Below, one piece after another: positions 16,256 to 24,958 of a stretch of DNA of 64,000 nucleotides (within the stretch, counting starts at the first letter, position 1; every line of letters starts with the position of its first letter). Location: the NCBI RefSeq assembly GCF_005925345.1, contig NZ_SSHJ01000018.1, positions 37,849-101,848 on the forward strand. The letters run 5' to 3'. The notes under the pieces were generated by a model, which worked only from the letters and a program-made list of their open reading frames with translations, was not told where the DNA came from and made no database searches. Both the position numbers and the translations under genes were made by a program. Origin of the DNA: Pedobacter ureilyticus (lineage in GTDB: Bacteria; Bacteroidota; Bacteroidia; Sphingobacteriales; Sphingobacteriaceae).

Positions 16256-17230
16256 CTAAAAGACATTGATTTTCCCAATCCTAAGGTTCAAAAGTTCTAT
16301 ACCTTCATCAGATGTTTTAAAGTCCTTGTCACCAATGAAATTTGAATAAACTTCATTGCTATAACCCTCGCTGGGAACTAACTTCAATGCTATGTCCTTA
16401 CCCTGTAGTACACCGTTGTTGAAACTTACCACATAGCCGTCATAATCCCATTCAAATCCCTTGAATGTTATGTGTTCCCTATTTATTTTTAACAGCTTTT
16501 CTAATGGCATGCCAACATAGATCCCATATGGAAGTTTAATCTTTGAATTTTTTGTTATAATTATTGAAGGACTCCCGTCACTGAAGTTTACTTCAACTTC
16601 TTTCGAGGTATTGGGGTAGAGGATATACTTGTAGCCAATGTCATTGTTTTCATTGTCATAAAATTTTTCCTTTCTAAGATTCTTCTCTCCATAATGTTCA
16701 TATAGCTGTGAAGCATTCTTAATATCAAGAATTGTTTTAACATCAAATCTTGCTGTCTTTGTACTTCTCTTTTCATTGGGAAGATTATCACTAGATGTAC
16801 TATTTGACGTAGTATCTATATTGGCAATTGGTTCGCTTGCATCAGTATTTTTTGAAAATTTATTATATAGAATAAATCCGATTAGTACCACAAGTATTAT
16901 AGTTACCACTACTGTAAAGACATCCCATTTTCTTTTAGGTTCAATTATTTCAGTTGTCAAGTCTTCTTGAACAAAAGTACTTTTATCTACGGCTGGATTT
17001 AAAGCTGGCTGTTCATTTTTTTCAACATATATGATAGTTGGCTCAGTTTCCTTTTTACATGCCCATACAAGGGCTATAACCCAGCCAACACCTGTAGCGC
17101 CTAAAAATAGATTTAACAGAAATATTGAAAGAACATCTTTCTTATTCCTAGCGATAATTGATGGAAGAAAATATAGAAAAAGTACTATTATGGATATAAA
17201 AATCAATGCGATTAAGACGTTATTTTCCAT
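16256..17230 (-). CDS. Superinfection-immunity-domain membrane protein with extra C-terminal domain
   Basis: The first 60 residues match the superinfection immunity (Imm-like) family: helix 5-25 followed by YFLPSIIAR, then FLLNLFLGATGVGWVIALVWAC split across a second helix at 35-58. In phage T4 this family blocks DNA entry of later phages, and it is also common in bacterial genomes. Here it is followed by a linker, a third helix at about 106-125, a Ser/Thr/Asn-rich linker, and a domain of about 160 residues (165-324) that I do not recognise. The total length of 324 residues is far more than the 60-100 of simple members. With three helices the C-terminal domain probably lies on the opposite side from the short loop. 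Function is inferred only from the first domain. Confidence 0.65.
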   Translation of the reverse strand: MENNVLIALIFISIIVLFLYFLPSIIARNKKDVLSIFLLNLFLGATGVGWVIALVWACKKETEPTIIYVEKNEQPALNPAVDKSTFVQEDLTTEIIEPKRKWDVFTVVVTIILVVLIGFILYNKFSKNTDASEPIANIDTTSNSTSSDNLPNEKRSTKTARFDVKTILDIKNASQLYEHYGEKNLRKEKFYDNENNDIGYKYILYPNTSKEVEVNFSDGSPSIIITKNSKIKLPYGIYVGMPLEKLLKINREHITFKGFEWDYDGYVVSFNNGVLQGKDIALKLVPSEGYSNEVYSNFIGDKDFKTSDEGIELLNLRIGKINVF

Positions 17231-17353
17231 TAAGAGGTTATTAAATTGATATAATAGTTAGCTAATATCTTAGTTTATGTTCTCTACCATTTACGGTTTC
17301 CCGTAGTTGGCTTAATTAAATTCAAGCCTAAATGAAAAATCTATAGAGCATCT

Positions 17354-17938
17354 TTAGAATAAATTGAAAATGTTGATTTTCCTAACTTCAGCTCTCAAAG
17401 GGTGGGGAATGTTTCTCAACATGCCATTTTCATTAACATATCTGTCTTCAGCACCGTTAACTCTTTCCTTGTCATCCAAAGCAGGGTAAAGAAACTCCGC
17501 TCTTCTCAAAGAACTTGAACGTGGGTAATGGTTAAGCGAATCAGCTGAAATAATTTTGTATAGCTTGGTATTATCTTCATCACCTATAAATGTTTCATTC
17601 TCACCACGAATAATCTTGTATGTTCTCACTTTATCATTTACAGGATTAAATATTTTAAAGACATCGTTTGTATCGATAGAGTATTTTCTAGATGCTGTTA
17701 ATCTTCTATATCCCTTATACTCAATATCACAATAAGCACTATCAATGAAATTAATAATGATATAGGTTGTTGGTGCTAATGCTAAAGAGAGTTTCTTATC
17801 AATTGGCTGCAAAAATGCACGACCACGAATTGTTGTGATTTCAGGCTCTTTAAGACGGTTTTGACAACCACTACCAATGATACATAAAGTAAGAAGAATG
17901 ATTACTGATGTGGTTTTACAAAAAGAAGAGTAGTACAT
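17354..17938 (-). CDS. Lipoprotein of unknown function
   Basis: The protein has 194 residues with a hydrophobic signal and lipobox IGSGC near residue 25, so it should be a lipoprotein. The mature part is mainly beta-like and basic, with no domain I can name. The most upstream ATG is used; no other Met precedes the hydrophobic core. It is on the same strand as the superinfection-immunity-like gene, 123 bases upstream of it, so they may be co-transcribed. Confidence 0.55.
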   Translation of the reverse strand: MYYSSFCKTTSVIILLTLCIIGSGCQNRLKEPEITTIRGRAFLQPIDKKLSLALAPTTYIIINFIDSAYCDIEYKGYRRLTASRKYSIDTNDVFKIFNPVNDKVRTYKIIRGENETFIGDEDNTKLYKIISADSLNHYPRSSSLRRAEFLYPALDDKERVNGAEDRYVNENGMLRNIPHPLRAEVRKINIFNLF

Positions 17939-18027
17939 AACGCATTATTTAGGTCTTCAAATATAAAAATTTTACCAGTACATGTATGGGTGTGCGGAGT
18001 TTTTTCATTGAGTTAATTGCGTAAGCA

Positions 18028-18270
18028 ATGAAAGACTTGGCTGATAAAACGGAAATAGAACTTTATGTAATTAATAAAGTAAGGGAAATGAGATTGGAAA
18101 GAGGTATCTCCCAAGCTGATTTAGCACATAAGCTAGACCTTTCTGTGGGGTTTATTGGTAATGTAGAGAGTGTGAGATATAGAGCTAAATACAATTTGAA
18201 TCATCTCAATAAACTTGCAAAGATTTTTGAATGTTCATTTCAAGATTTTTTCCCAAAATCTCCTATTTAA
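18028..18270 (+). CDS. XRE-family helix-turn-helix regulator
   Basis: The 80-residue protein is almost entirely a Cro/C1-type helix-turn-helix: VREMRLERGISQADLAHKL (residues 13-31) followed by the recognition helix region VGFIGNVESVR and LNKLAKIFECSFQDFFP. Such small regulators control mobile elements and toxin-antitoxin genes. It is divergent from the lipoprotein gene at 17354-17938, with 89 bases between the starts. It could regulate the element's own genes or those flanking it. Confidence 0.85.
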   Translation: MKDLADKTEIELYVINKVREMRLERGISQADLAHKLDLSVGFIGNVESVRYRAKYNLNHLNKLAKIFECSFQDFFPKSPI

Positions 18271-18283
18271 ATCAATTTTAAAG

Positions 18284-18327
18284 ATTCTATCCTATAAATT
18301 AATAATTTTAAATTTAAAGGATAGAAT
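18284..18327. repeat. Inverted repeat between the XRE gene and the rep gene
   Basis: The arms ATTCTATCCT (18284-18293) and AGGATAGAAT (18318-18327) are perfect complements around a 24-base AT-only centre. It lies 14 bases after the XRE stop, so it can act as a terminator for that gene; it is also 196 bases past the end of the rep gene and could be part of a replication origin. Confidence 0.5.
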
Positions 18328-18522
18328 AAGGTAGATTAATTTCTAAGTGTGTAATCATGTTGATTGTATTAGAAGTTAATTATGTCAATATTATAAAACT
18401 ACATCAGTAGATTTATTTGAAAGTACTACTAACCTAAATGGGAGAATCAATGTTCTAAGTAGTATTAATTGTTACAATAGCTCAAAATTGAACTATAGTA
18501 TTAAGGTTGTTTCATTGCTGTG
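18328..18522. other. AT-rich non-coding stretch beside the rep gene
   Basis: No gene is visible between the hairpin and the end of the rep gene. The sequence has short repeated pieces with AGTACTAC and AAGTAGTA forms that might be part of a replication origin, but nothing decisive. Confidence 0.3.
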
Positions 18523-19428
18523 TTACATCTTCCTATTAAGGTGTGAGTCATGAACAGCTTTAATCTTTGAATCTAATTCATCTTTAAGCTCTGGTTTAAT
18601 ATATTGGCGATTCATTGTATAATTCACTACATCCTTCATTCTAGCTCTATATTGTGGGCGTTCGTTTAGTTCAATACATTCTAACAGCTTTGGAACATTG
18701 CACTTGCTTAAGCCTTTTGTCATTAACCACTCTTTTAAATCAGTTGGTGTCCTAAATATTATTTCAGGAGCACCTGATTTAATTAAGCGAGGAATTTTAA
18801 AATATTCGTCATGCCATTCTTTAACCAATTTAAGGTAGTTATTGTAGTTAAATAAAGCAGCAACACTATTAAACCCTAGAGTGTTCAAAATATTAATTGC
18901 GCCTGATAAGCGAATTTCAAACCTTAAATTATTAGTTGAAATTAATGTTGGTTCACCTTCTTTCGCTACCATTGCCATTCCCTTGTCATAAAAAACGGTT
19001 GAAAAAGATTTGTCGTTTTTATGATAATAGAGTGTTTCAATTAGATTTCTACAATTGGTTACAGTGTGGCATTTGAATAATTCAGGGCAGCGAAATTCAT
19101 TAATATATCTAACAGCTTTGTGCTTCATGTAAAATGACCAAGCGAAATCTACTCTGGTTATTATGCCGTTTCTAATATCAAATCCAAAAACTTCACTAAT
19201 TCGATTAAGAGCAGATGTAACATGTAAAAAAGTTATTAAATGTTGATTGCTCCCATGATAATATCTGTTCAAGCTACCTTTAATGATTAATTTATTTTTG
19301 GTTAGTTTAATCATCAGGTTTTTATAATAACGTTCACCATTGTACCAAGTACAGTGTTTATCTAAGAGTTCTTTTAACTCTTTTGCATTAAAGTATTGTT
19401 TATATATTTCTATCCAAATAGTATCCAT
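18523..19428 (-). CDS. Phage/plasmid replication protein, II/X family
   Basis: The 301-residue protein resembles the gpII/gpX replication initiators of filamentous phages and small plasmids. Diagnostic pieces are IITRVDFAWSF (about 129-139), VFYDKGMAMVA (about 165-175) and NNLRFEIRLSG (about 187-197), matching the R-x-D, Y-x-K-G and L-R-x-E motifs of the group. Family members nick one strand and start rolling-circle replication. Its presence beside an integrase points to an integrative element that can replicate when excised. A perfect 8+1+8 palindrome 39 bases upstream of the start may be its operator. Alternative: a relaxase-like initiator from the same broad class. Confidence 0.75.
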   Translation of the reverse strand: MDTIWIEIYKQYFNAKELKELLDKHCTWYNGERYYKNLMIKLTKNKLIIKGSLNRYYHGSNQHLITFLHVTSALNRISEVFGFDIRNGIITRVDFAWSFYMKHKAVRYINEFRCPELFKCHTVTNCRNLIETLYYHKNDKSFSTVFYDKGMAMVAKEGEPTLISTNNLRFEIRLSGAINILNTLGFNSVAALFNYNNYLKLVKEWHDEYFKIPRLIKSGAPEIIFRTPTDLKEWLMTKGLSKCNVPKLLECIELNERPQYRARMKDVVNYTMNRQYIKPELKDELDSKIKAVHDSHLNRKM

Positions 19429-19466
19429 AGTTATCTATTCTATTAAATGTTTTTAATGGTTAATTA

Positions 19467-19483
19467 ATAACAGAATCTGTTAT
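19467..19483. promoter_or_regulatory. Palindromic operator candidate upstream of rep
   Basis: ATAACAGAATCTGTTAT is a perfect inverted repeat of two 8-base arms with one base between. It lies 39 bases upstream of the rep start, a normal place for a repressor site. The binding protein could be the XRE regulator or the excisionase-like protein; neither is proven. Confidence 0.45.
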
Positions 19484-19542
19484 ATATATAATCTTATTAT
19501 AGGAGAAGTAATGATAATGCTAAGTGAAGAAGCATTTGCAGT

Positions 19543-19866
19543 TCAAGCTGCTTTATTACTTTTCAGCTTTTTATTACTAACTAGAAAATCTTCTGGGTGA
19601 ATTTCCTCGTTATGTTCTCTGCCACTTTCAAGCCAATTGACTAGTTCTGATTTGAGAAAATAAATTTTGCCTAATTTTTTTAAATAGGGGATTTTCTTCT
19701 TAAATACTAAAAGATTTAAAGCATTTTTAGTCATCGAGAGAAACTCGGCAGCCTTATCTATTTTTAAATAAATTGGCTCATTGACATTAGGGACATGATG
19801 GCTGTTTACTAGCTGGCTTTTGATAGATGCTAGCTCCATCATGATGGTCTCGAACGGATTACCCAT
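19543..19866 (-). CDS. Excisionase-like helix-turn-helix protein
   Basis: The 107-residue protein has a MerR/excisionase-type winged HTH at about residues 32-85 (YLKIDKAAEFLSMTKNA then IPYLKKLGKIYFLKSELVNWL). This is the small DNA-binding protein usually found next to integrases and replication genes in Bacteroidota elements, where it directs excision or activates element genes. I chose ATG 19866 rather than an upstream ATG because AAGGAGGT lies four bases in front of it, a strong Shine-Dalgarno site that is unusual in this phylum. The first 25 residues form a helical leader. It is 114 bases upstream of the rep gene on the same strand. Confidence 0.8.
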   Translation of the reverse strand: MGNPFETIMMELASIKSQLVNSHHVPNVNEPIYLKIDKAAEFLSMTKNALNLLVFKKKIPYLKKLGKIYFLKSELVNWLESGREHNEEIHPEDFLVSNKKLKSNKAA

Positions 19867-20027
19867 TGTACCTCCTTTTTTGAGATACAACATTTGCATT
19901 GCATTGTGCAACTGCGGACTGTGATTTTTTAATTTTTTTCATATGCTCTATTAATTTTGTGATTGCATACTGCAAATATTAATAGAGCTTTTTTTGGGGT
20001 GAAACGAGTTTGCCCGCAAAAAAAAAA

Positions 20028-20987
20028 TTATGGAAGTTTATACTTAAGTTTTGATAGGTCTATGCCTATGTTCTTAAGGTATTTATCTGTTTCTTTTTTA
20101 CCTTTAGGTGTAAGTACCTCTATGGGGTAATCTTTTTTCATTATTTCAACTTGAAATGAGCTCAATGCTTTTCTAAAACCATTTAAGTTGCCTTTTTCAT
20201 GTAGACCAAAGATATTTCCAACAAGTTCGGTAAAGTCATTTGTTGAAAGTTGATGTTCATCCTTGATCTTGATTAATGGTTCAAATAAACCAAGTTTATG
20301 CAATATAATAAGCTTATGACTGTTCGGTAGGATTTCTGTATCGTTTAAAAATAATAGGCGAGAAACAACGTTTAGCTCAAATTCAACTTTGTTAATAATT
20401 ATTTGTAAGTGACTATATATATGGAATAAAAATATAATGATGTATTCTCCTATCGTACAATTATCTATGTATGAATCTGTTTTATACATATTTATAAAAA
20501 TAGAAATTGGCTCTTCGTCATTATGTAAAGATGGATTGTATTCTTTATGTATATTTGCTAATCTGTTTAATTCGGTAAATTGAAATTTATAATATATATT
20601 GAGGTTGTCAAATATTCTTTGCAGGTAGTTTTTCCTGTTATCTTCAAAATTTAAAGAATTTACAACTGTTAATATTTCTTCAATCAACTCGTCATAGAAC
20701 GTTTGCTCTCGGAAGTCACCTGCCATATAGACCAAATCCATTCCACATCCATAAGCTTCATCTTGATTTAGACAATTAAAATCATCGTCGATAATATAAT
20801 CTTCGTTTCTTCTATTTTTTTTATATAAAATTTCCATTACCGCATCTTCATCAGGAATTTTATTAGAAAAGTCATATAAGAACTTTAAATATTTGTCAAA
20901 CTTTATCCTTTTATTAGCATCTTCAATCACATGTTTTTTATCAATCAGATAAAGTTCGCTAAGAGGTGATTCATAATCGTTTTCCAT
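20028..20987 (-). CDS. Unknown protein of the mobile-element module
   Basis: I do not recognise a domain. The 319 residues are acidic in the first 100 residues and helical throughout, without signal peptide or membrane helix. The end TPKGKKETDKYLKNIGI resembles RteC-like tails in element-encoded regulators, but this is a weak likeness. It sits 5 bases after the integrase stop on the same strand and is followed by the excisionase-like gene, so it is very likely part of the same mobility module and may regulate excision. Confidence 0.6.
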   Translation of the reverse strand: MENDYESPLSELYLIDKKHVIEDANKRIKFDKYLKFLYDFSNKIPDEDAVMEILYKKNRRNEDYIIDDDFNCLNQDEAYGCGMDLVYMAGDFREQTFYDELIEEILTVVNSLNFEDNRKNYLQRIFDNLNIYYKFQFTELNRLANIHKEYNPSLHNDEEPISIFINMYKTDSYIDNCTIGEYIIIFLFHIYSHLQIIINKVEFELNVVSRLLFLNDTEILPNSHKLIILHKLGLFEPLIKIKDEHQLSTNDFTELVGNIFGLHEKGNLNGFRKALSSFQVEIMKKDYPIEVLTPKGKKETDKYLKNIGIDLSKLKYKLP

Positions 20988-20992
20988 AGTAT

Positions 20993-22327
20993 CTAAATGT
21001 CGTCAGGTATTGATGTGGTTTTGGAGTTATTAATAGAATCTAAATCTAGCAACTTACTCTCATACTCTTCAACTTTATCTGCACTAAAACTATCAAGATA
21101 TGCTTGAGTAGTTTTAATATCTGTATGTCCTAGTTGCTTAGAAATAAAAGCGATTGGAGCATTATTGTTCATTAAATTGGTTGAAAACGAATGTCTAGCA
21201 TAATATAAACTGATTTCTTCAGTGATATTAAGTTTAGCTGATATTTTTTTGAGGTTGGCATTTATTGCTGCTATTTTGATGGTTGTTTTGGTTTTTATTT
21301 GTAATTCACTATCTCCGTATTTGATGACGTTAAAAACGTAAGTAGCATCTGATTTATACTTGTAAATTATTTCTTTCAGTTGTGGATTTAATCGAACTGT
21401 AATTTTGTTTGTTCCACCTGTTTTTTTTGCTGTCTTTGTTCTTATGAAAGTAAATTTATCGCCTTCTATGTCATTCCATTTTAGTTTGAAGATGTCTATC
21501 GGGTTGATACCGCTCGCTAAGTAGCTAAAAATAAATACGTCTTTGGCAAACTGCTCGTTTTCTGTTACAGGCTGATAATTGAAAATCAACATTATTTCAG
21601 AGATATTTAGTGCCCTTTTGTTATTTGAAGCCTTGGGTATTTTGTATCCCAAGCGATTATCCGCCTTATGAAACGGATATAGATTTGGATTAATTTCCCT
21701 TGTACTTATGGCTTCATTAAATATTGACCTGACTCTAATTAGGTACATGCCAATAGTAGTTCTGCTATATTTGCTCCTTACTTCATAATCATTTTTAGAA
21801 CCTTTGATTTTTCTCTTGACAGGAACATTTATTGCCCACTTTTCAAAGTTGTTTAGCCATGTGGCGGTTACTGCGTTTAAAGGCAGTTCTTCTAATGAGC
21901 TTTTTTCATTTGTATTGTTTAGATTAATATAATTTATCAAGATTGACGCTGTTTGTTTATAGAGATTGTAACTTGAGAAATTCTCATCATCCCTAAATTT
22001 ATTAGCCTTCTCATTAAGTAAGAATATCAAGTTACTGCGGTTACCTTTTTGATTAAAACGAGTTGTAAAGGTTTTAAAATTGAAAGGCTCTAATGACTCA
22101 ATAATTTTGTTAGCTTTCACTAATAGCTCATCAAGAGTATTTCTGTACTTTAATAAAGTTCCTTTTAGATGAGTGCCCTTCATCATCTTTTCGAAATCAC
22201 TTTCGCTTAATGAAATTGTAGTGCCAATTCTTTGGGCGTTTTTATTATCCGAGACCCTAATTTTAACGGGGTAGGAGCCATCTTGTTTTTGTTTCCTAGT
22301 ATCTAAAACGATTCGAGCTGTAGCCAT
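20993..22327 (-). CDS. Tyrosine-type site-specific integrase
   Basis: The 444-residue protein is a Bacteroidota-type phage/ICE integrase. It begins with an arm-binding domain (MATARIVLDTRKQK), has a SAM-like core-binding domain at about 100-215, and a catalytic domain from about 235. The box II region reads YYARHSFSTNL, the box after it LGHTDIKTTQAY, with the nucleophile Tyr in AYLDS near residue 415. The usual first catalytic Arg is replaced (SYLASGINPIDI) and the His of H-x-x-R is a Tyr, changes seen in other integrases of this phylum such as IntDOT-like enzymes. It is the last gene before core-like sequence, so the attachment site probably lies in 22328-22732. Confidence 0.9.
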   Translation of the reverse strand: MATARIVLDTRKQKQDGSYPVKIRVSDNKNAQRIGTTISLSESDFEKMMKGTHLKGTLLKYRNTLDELLVKANKIIESLEPFNFKTFTTRFNQKGNRSNLIFLLNEKANKFRDDENFSSYNLYKQTASILINYINLNNTNEKSSLEELPLNAVTATWLNNFEKWAINVPVKRKIKGSKNDYEVRSKYSRTTIGMYLIRVRSIFNEAISTREINPNLYPFHKADNRLGYKIPKASNNKRALNISEIMLIFNYQPVTENEQFAKDVFIFSYLASGINPIDIFKLKWNDIEGDKFTFIRTKTAKKTGGTNKITVRLNPQLKEIIYKYKSDATYVFNVIKYGDSELQIKTKTTIKIAAINANLKKISAKLNITEEISLYYARHSFSTNLMNNNAPIAFISKQLGHTDIKTTQAYLDSFSADKVEEYESKLLDLDSINNSKTTSIPDDI

Positions 22328-22732
22328 AACCTAAACTACAAAAAAAATTGCTATTTGCCCGATATTTGCCCGATAAATTTTAATTGCTAGAAATAGTCAG
22401 AAACATTAAACTGCATTAAAAGTATCTTAAAGCATATTTTTAACTAGATAAAATTTGTGGAAATGATATTATATGTCTCTACTGATGACATATTTTTCTT
22501 GTTTTAAATTGAGCTGCAAAGTTACGGCATAGCTTTGTGAATATCAATTTAATAAATAGTGCTTTACAAATTGATGATGTTGTGCTTAACTGCGGCATGT
22601 GAGTTAAAGTAGGTTAAGCTTTGATGTATAGCTGTGTGGCTGAAAGGATTAATTATTTAATTGACGCTATTGAATCTTTTAATCTTACCACACTAAATAT
22701 AGCATACTTAGCGTGGTAAAATACTAATGCAC
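22328..22732. other. Island-chromosome junction, probable attachment region
   Basis: These 405 non-coding bases lie between the integrase start and the end of the thioredoxin gene. No tRNA or complete gene is visible. The base composition stays AT-rich up to about 22.7 kb. The integrase is transcribed away from the junction, so attR is expected here, but its exact core cannot be named without the other end. Confidence 0.45.
22685..22719 (-). terminator. Hairpin after the thioredoxin operon
   Basis: The arms TTACCACACTA (22685-22695) and TAGCGTGGTAA (22709-22719) pair at 10 of 11 positions around a 13-base loop, 14 bases beyond the last operon stop. There is no long T-run, so terminator is likely but not certain. 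Confidence 0.5.
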
Positions 22733-23812
22733 CTAATTTTCAAATAATTTCTCTAGTTCCTTCATTAAATTCTCGCCACGCAGGCCCACACCAACAATCT
22801 TACCTTGCGGATCAATTAAATAATTAACAGGAATAGACTGTACATCATAGGTTCGTGCGGCCGCATTTTCCCAACCTTTTAAATCAGATACCTGTGTCCA
22901 AGGTAATCCGTCTTTTTCAATAGCTGCAATCCACTCTTTTTTGGCACTTTCCTTATCTAAGGATACGCCGAGTACGGTAAAATTGTGGTCCTTAAATTTT
23001 TCGTAGGCTTTTACCACTGCCGGATTTTCTGCTCTACAGGGTAAACACCAAGATGCCCAAAAATCTAGGAGCACATATTTTCCCCGAAAGTCAGATAGTT
23101 TTACTGGTTTACCGGCAACATCATTCATAGTAAAGTCTATAGCTTGCTTACCAATTCCTAACCTTTTAGCGCCATCAATTAATTTCGCTACCTTTTTTCC
23201 GTCTTCAGAAGCCTGCCAATCTTGCGGGAAAAGCAAAAATATTTTTTCTATTTCTTTCGCCCTTGACGAAAAGAAATTTGGGGTAGACATGCCCTTCATC
23301 AAATCGAAAGATACCTGTGAATTAGGGTTTTTACGCATAAATTCTAGATATAGCTGATCTCGTTTGGCAATTAGCGCATCGTCTTTGCTCTGCTCTGTCC
23401 AACCAATTTCATTCAACTTCTTTTGAAGTTCGGCAAATTTTTCCTGTTCGGCACCACCTGTAATTTGGGCTGTTAGCAAATCTTCACCAATAATAGTTGT
23501 GGTTCCACCATCTATGTAAAATGTTCTACTTTCGCCAGTTTTTTTAGTTTTTGCCTGCTCTTCTTTACTATAATTGATAAACAGTGAAGTTTTGACGGGG
23601 CGTGTCAAGTTTCCCCTCAGTTCAATTTGTCCATTGCTAAACCGGGTAGTATCGTACTTGAATTTGCCATCCACATAGCTCATCAGCGCCATGCTTTTTT
23701 CGAAAGCAGGTTTTGTAATTTTTGCTTTTACTACGAAAGGCTGCTGTGCTGTAGCGATGTTTAGCGTACATATACAAATTGCTACGCTACTTAAGTATTT
23801 AATAAATTTCAT
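22733..23812 (-). CDS. TlpA-family thioredoxin-like protein with DUF4369-type N-terminus
   Basis: The protein has 359 residues: a signal peptide (about 1-23, ending ATAQ), a beta-rich DUF4369-type domain to about 120, a helical linker, and a TlpA/AhpC-TSA thioredoxin domain at about 222-359. The redox site is WCLPC with Cys256 and Cys259, and the cis-proline loop is SIPVNYL. It should act in the periplasm or at the outer membrane as a thiol-disulfide reductase. It follows a paralogous gene by 8 bases and ends the SusC/SusD operon, so it probably supports the uptake system, for example by reducing a substrate or an envelope protein. Confidence 0.9.
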   Translation of the reverse strand: MKFIKYLSSVAICICTLNIATAQQPFVVKAKITKPAFEKSMALMSYVDGKFKYDTTRFSNGQIELRGNLTRPVKTSLFINYSKEEQAKTKKTGESRTFYIDGGTTTIIGEDLLTAQITGGAEQEKFAELQKKLNEIGWTEQSKDDALIAKRDQLYLEFMRKNPNSQVSFDLMKGMSTPNFFSSRAKEIEKIFLLFPQDWQASEDGKKVAKLIDGAKRLGIGKQAIDFTMNDVAGKPVKLSDFRGKYVLLDFWASWCLPCRAENPAVVKAYEKFKDHNFTVLGVSLDKESAKKEWIAAIEKDGLPWTQVSDLKGWENAAARTYDVQSIPVNYLIDPQGKIVGVGLRGENLMKELEKLFEN

Positions 23813-23820
23813 TGCTTTTG

Positions 23821-24939
23821 TTAGTTTAATAGCGATTCGATTTTATTGTAAAGTGTTTCTGCTCGAAGATTGGTCGCAACGATTTTTCCTTGTGCATCAA
23901 CCAATACATTTTGTGGGATGGCCCGAATTCCATACAATGCGGCTGCAGGTTCTTTCCATCCCATTAAACTGGATACGTGGTACCAAGGCATGCCATCTTT
24001 TTCAATGGCTTCTTTCCATTTGGCAGCGTTGTCATCTAAGGAAACACTTAACACCGTAAAGCCCTTGTCTTTAAAAGCGTCAAAGGCTTTAACTACGTTA
24101 GGATTTTCCTTTCTGCATGGTCCGCACCAGCTGGCCCAAAAATCTACTAATGTGTATTTGTTTTTGCTCAGCACCTCTTTAAGGCTCAGTTTCGTGCCTT
24201 CGGGTGTGGTAGATACAAAGTCGATATATTTCTCACCTGTTAGCGCACCTTTGGAGGCCATAAGCCTTTCTCCAAATTCTTTTCCTAGGGGCGTTTCTTT
24301 AAGTGTTTTGCTCAATTTGGCGTAATATGGATTGGTGGCTTCATAATTCATCAATTTTCCAGGCGAGCCTTTATCTAATAAATACAACGACACGTATGAA
24401 CTTGGGTTTTCTAGCACAAAGCGATGCACAATTTCTCTTCTTTGACGTCCGTAAGCATCTAAATCCGCAAGCATTTTAGTGGTGTAAGCTTTTTTTGCTT
24501 CGCCTTCTGGCATAGTTTTAATTAGCAAAAATTTGCTCATAAAGTCATCATCTAATGGTCTTAACACTTTGGCCAGTTTTTCATAAGTTGCTGCCAGTTC
24601 GGTACCATTAATGTTGGCATAGCGAATGGAATCTTTAGCGTTTACTCGAACTGTTCCGTCAGATAAGAAGAGATCAATGCGATCTCCTTGATCTTCGCTA
24701 CCTAGTGTGATTTTTGCAGCGGTAGGCCGATTGAGCTGACCTGTAAAGACAAACTCGCCTTCGTTAATTTGGGTGCTGTCTACTTTTTTTGTGCCATTGT
24801 TTGGCGTGTATATCAGTTTAATGAAACGTCCGTGATAGGTCGGATTTACCTTTCCTTCGATGCGGTAGGGCACGCTTTGTGCAAATCCCAGCAATGGAAA
24901 AATAGCAAACGATAGGAGAATTATTTTTTTAAAATTCAT
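23821..24939 (-). CDS. TlpA-family thioredoxin-like protein with DUF4369-type N-terminus
   Basis: This 372-residue paralogue has the same layout as the gene 8 bases downstream: signal peptide (about 1-21, ending GFAQ), DUF4369-type domain, helical middle, and a thioredoxin domain from about 235. Its active site is WCGPC (Cys272, Cys275), the classical thioredoxin sequence, while the neighbour has WCLPC, so the two may differ in redox potential. The cis-proline loop is AIPQNVL. It sits 19 bases from the PKD-like lipoprotein gene, clearly in the same operon. Confidence 0.9.
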   Translation of the reverse strand: MNFKKIILLSFAIFPLLGFAQSVPYRIEGKVNPTYHGRFIKLIYTPNNGTKKVDSTQINEGEFVFTGQLNRPTAAKITLGSEDQGDRIDLFLSDGTVRVNAKDSIRYANINGTELAATYEKLAKVLRPLDDDFMSKFLLIKTMPEGEAKKAYTTKMLADLDAYGRQRREIVHRFVLENPSSYVSLYLLDKGSPGKLMNYEATNPYYAKLSKTLKETPLGKEFGERLMASKGALTGEKYIDFVSTTPEGTKLSLKEVLSKNKYTLVDFWASWCGPCRKENPNVVKAFDAFKDKGFTVLSVSLDDNAAKWKEAIEKDGMPWYHVSSLMGWKEPAAALYGIRAIPQNVLVDAQGKIVATNLRAETLYNKIESLLN

Positions 24940-24958
24940 TTGAATAGTGTGTTAGGGA

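Noticed and set aside
23870..24325. 151-codon plus-strand frame inside the thioredoxin gene
   Set aside because: It lies fully opposite a well-supported gene and has no domain; it is a shadow frame.
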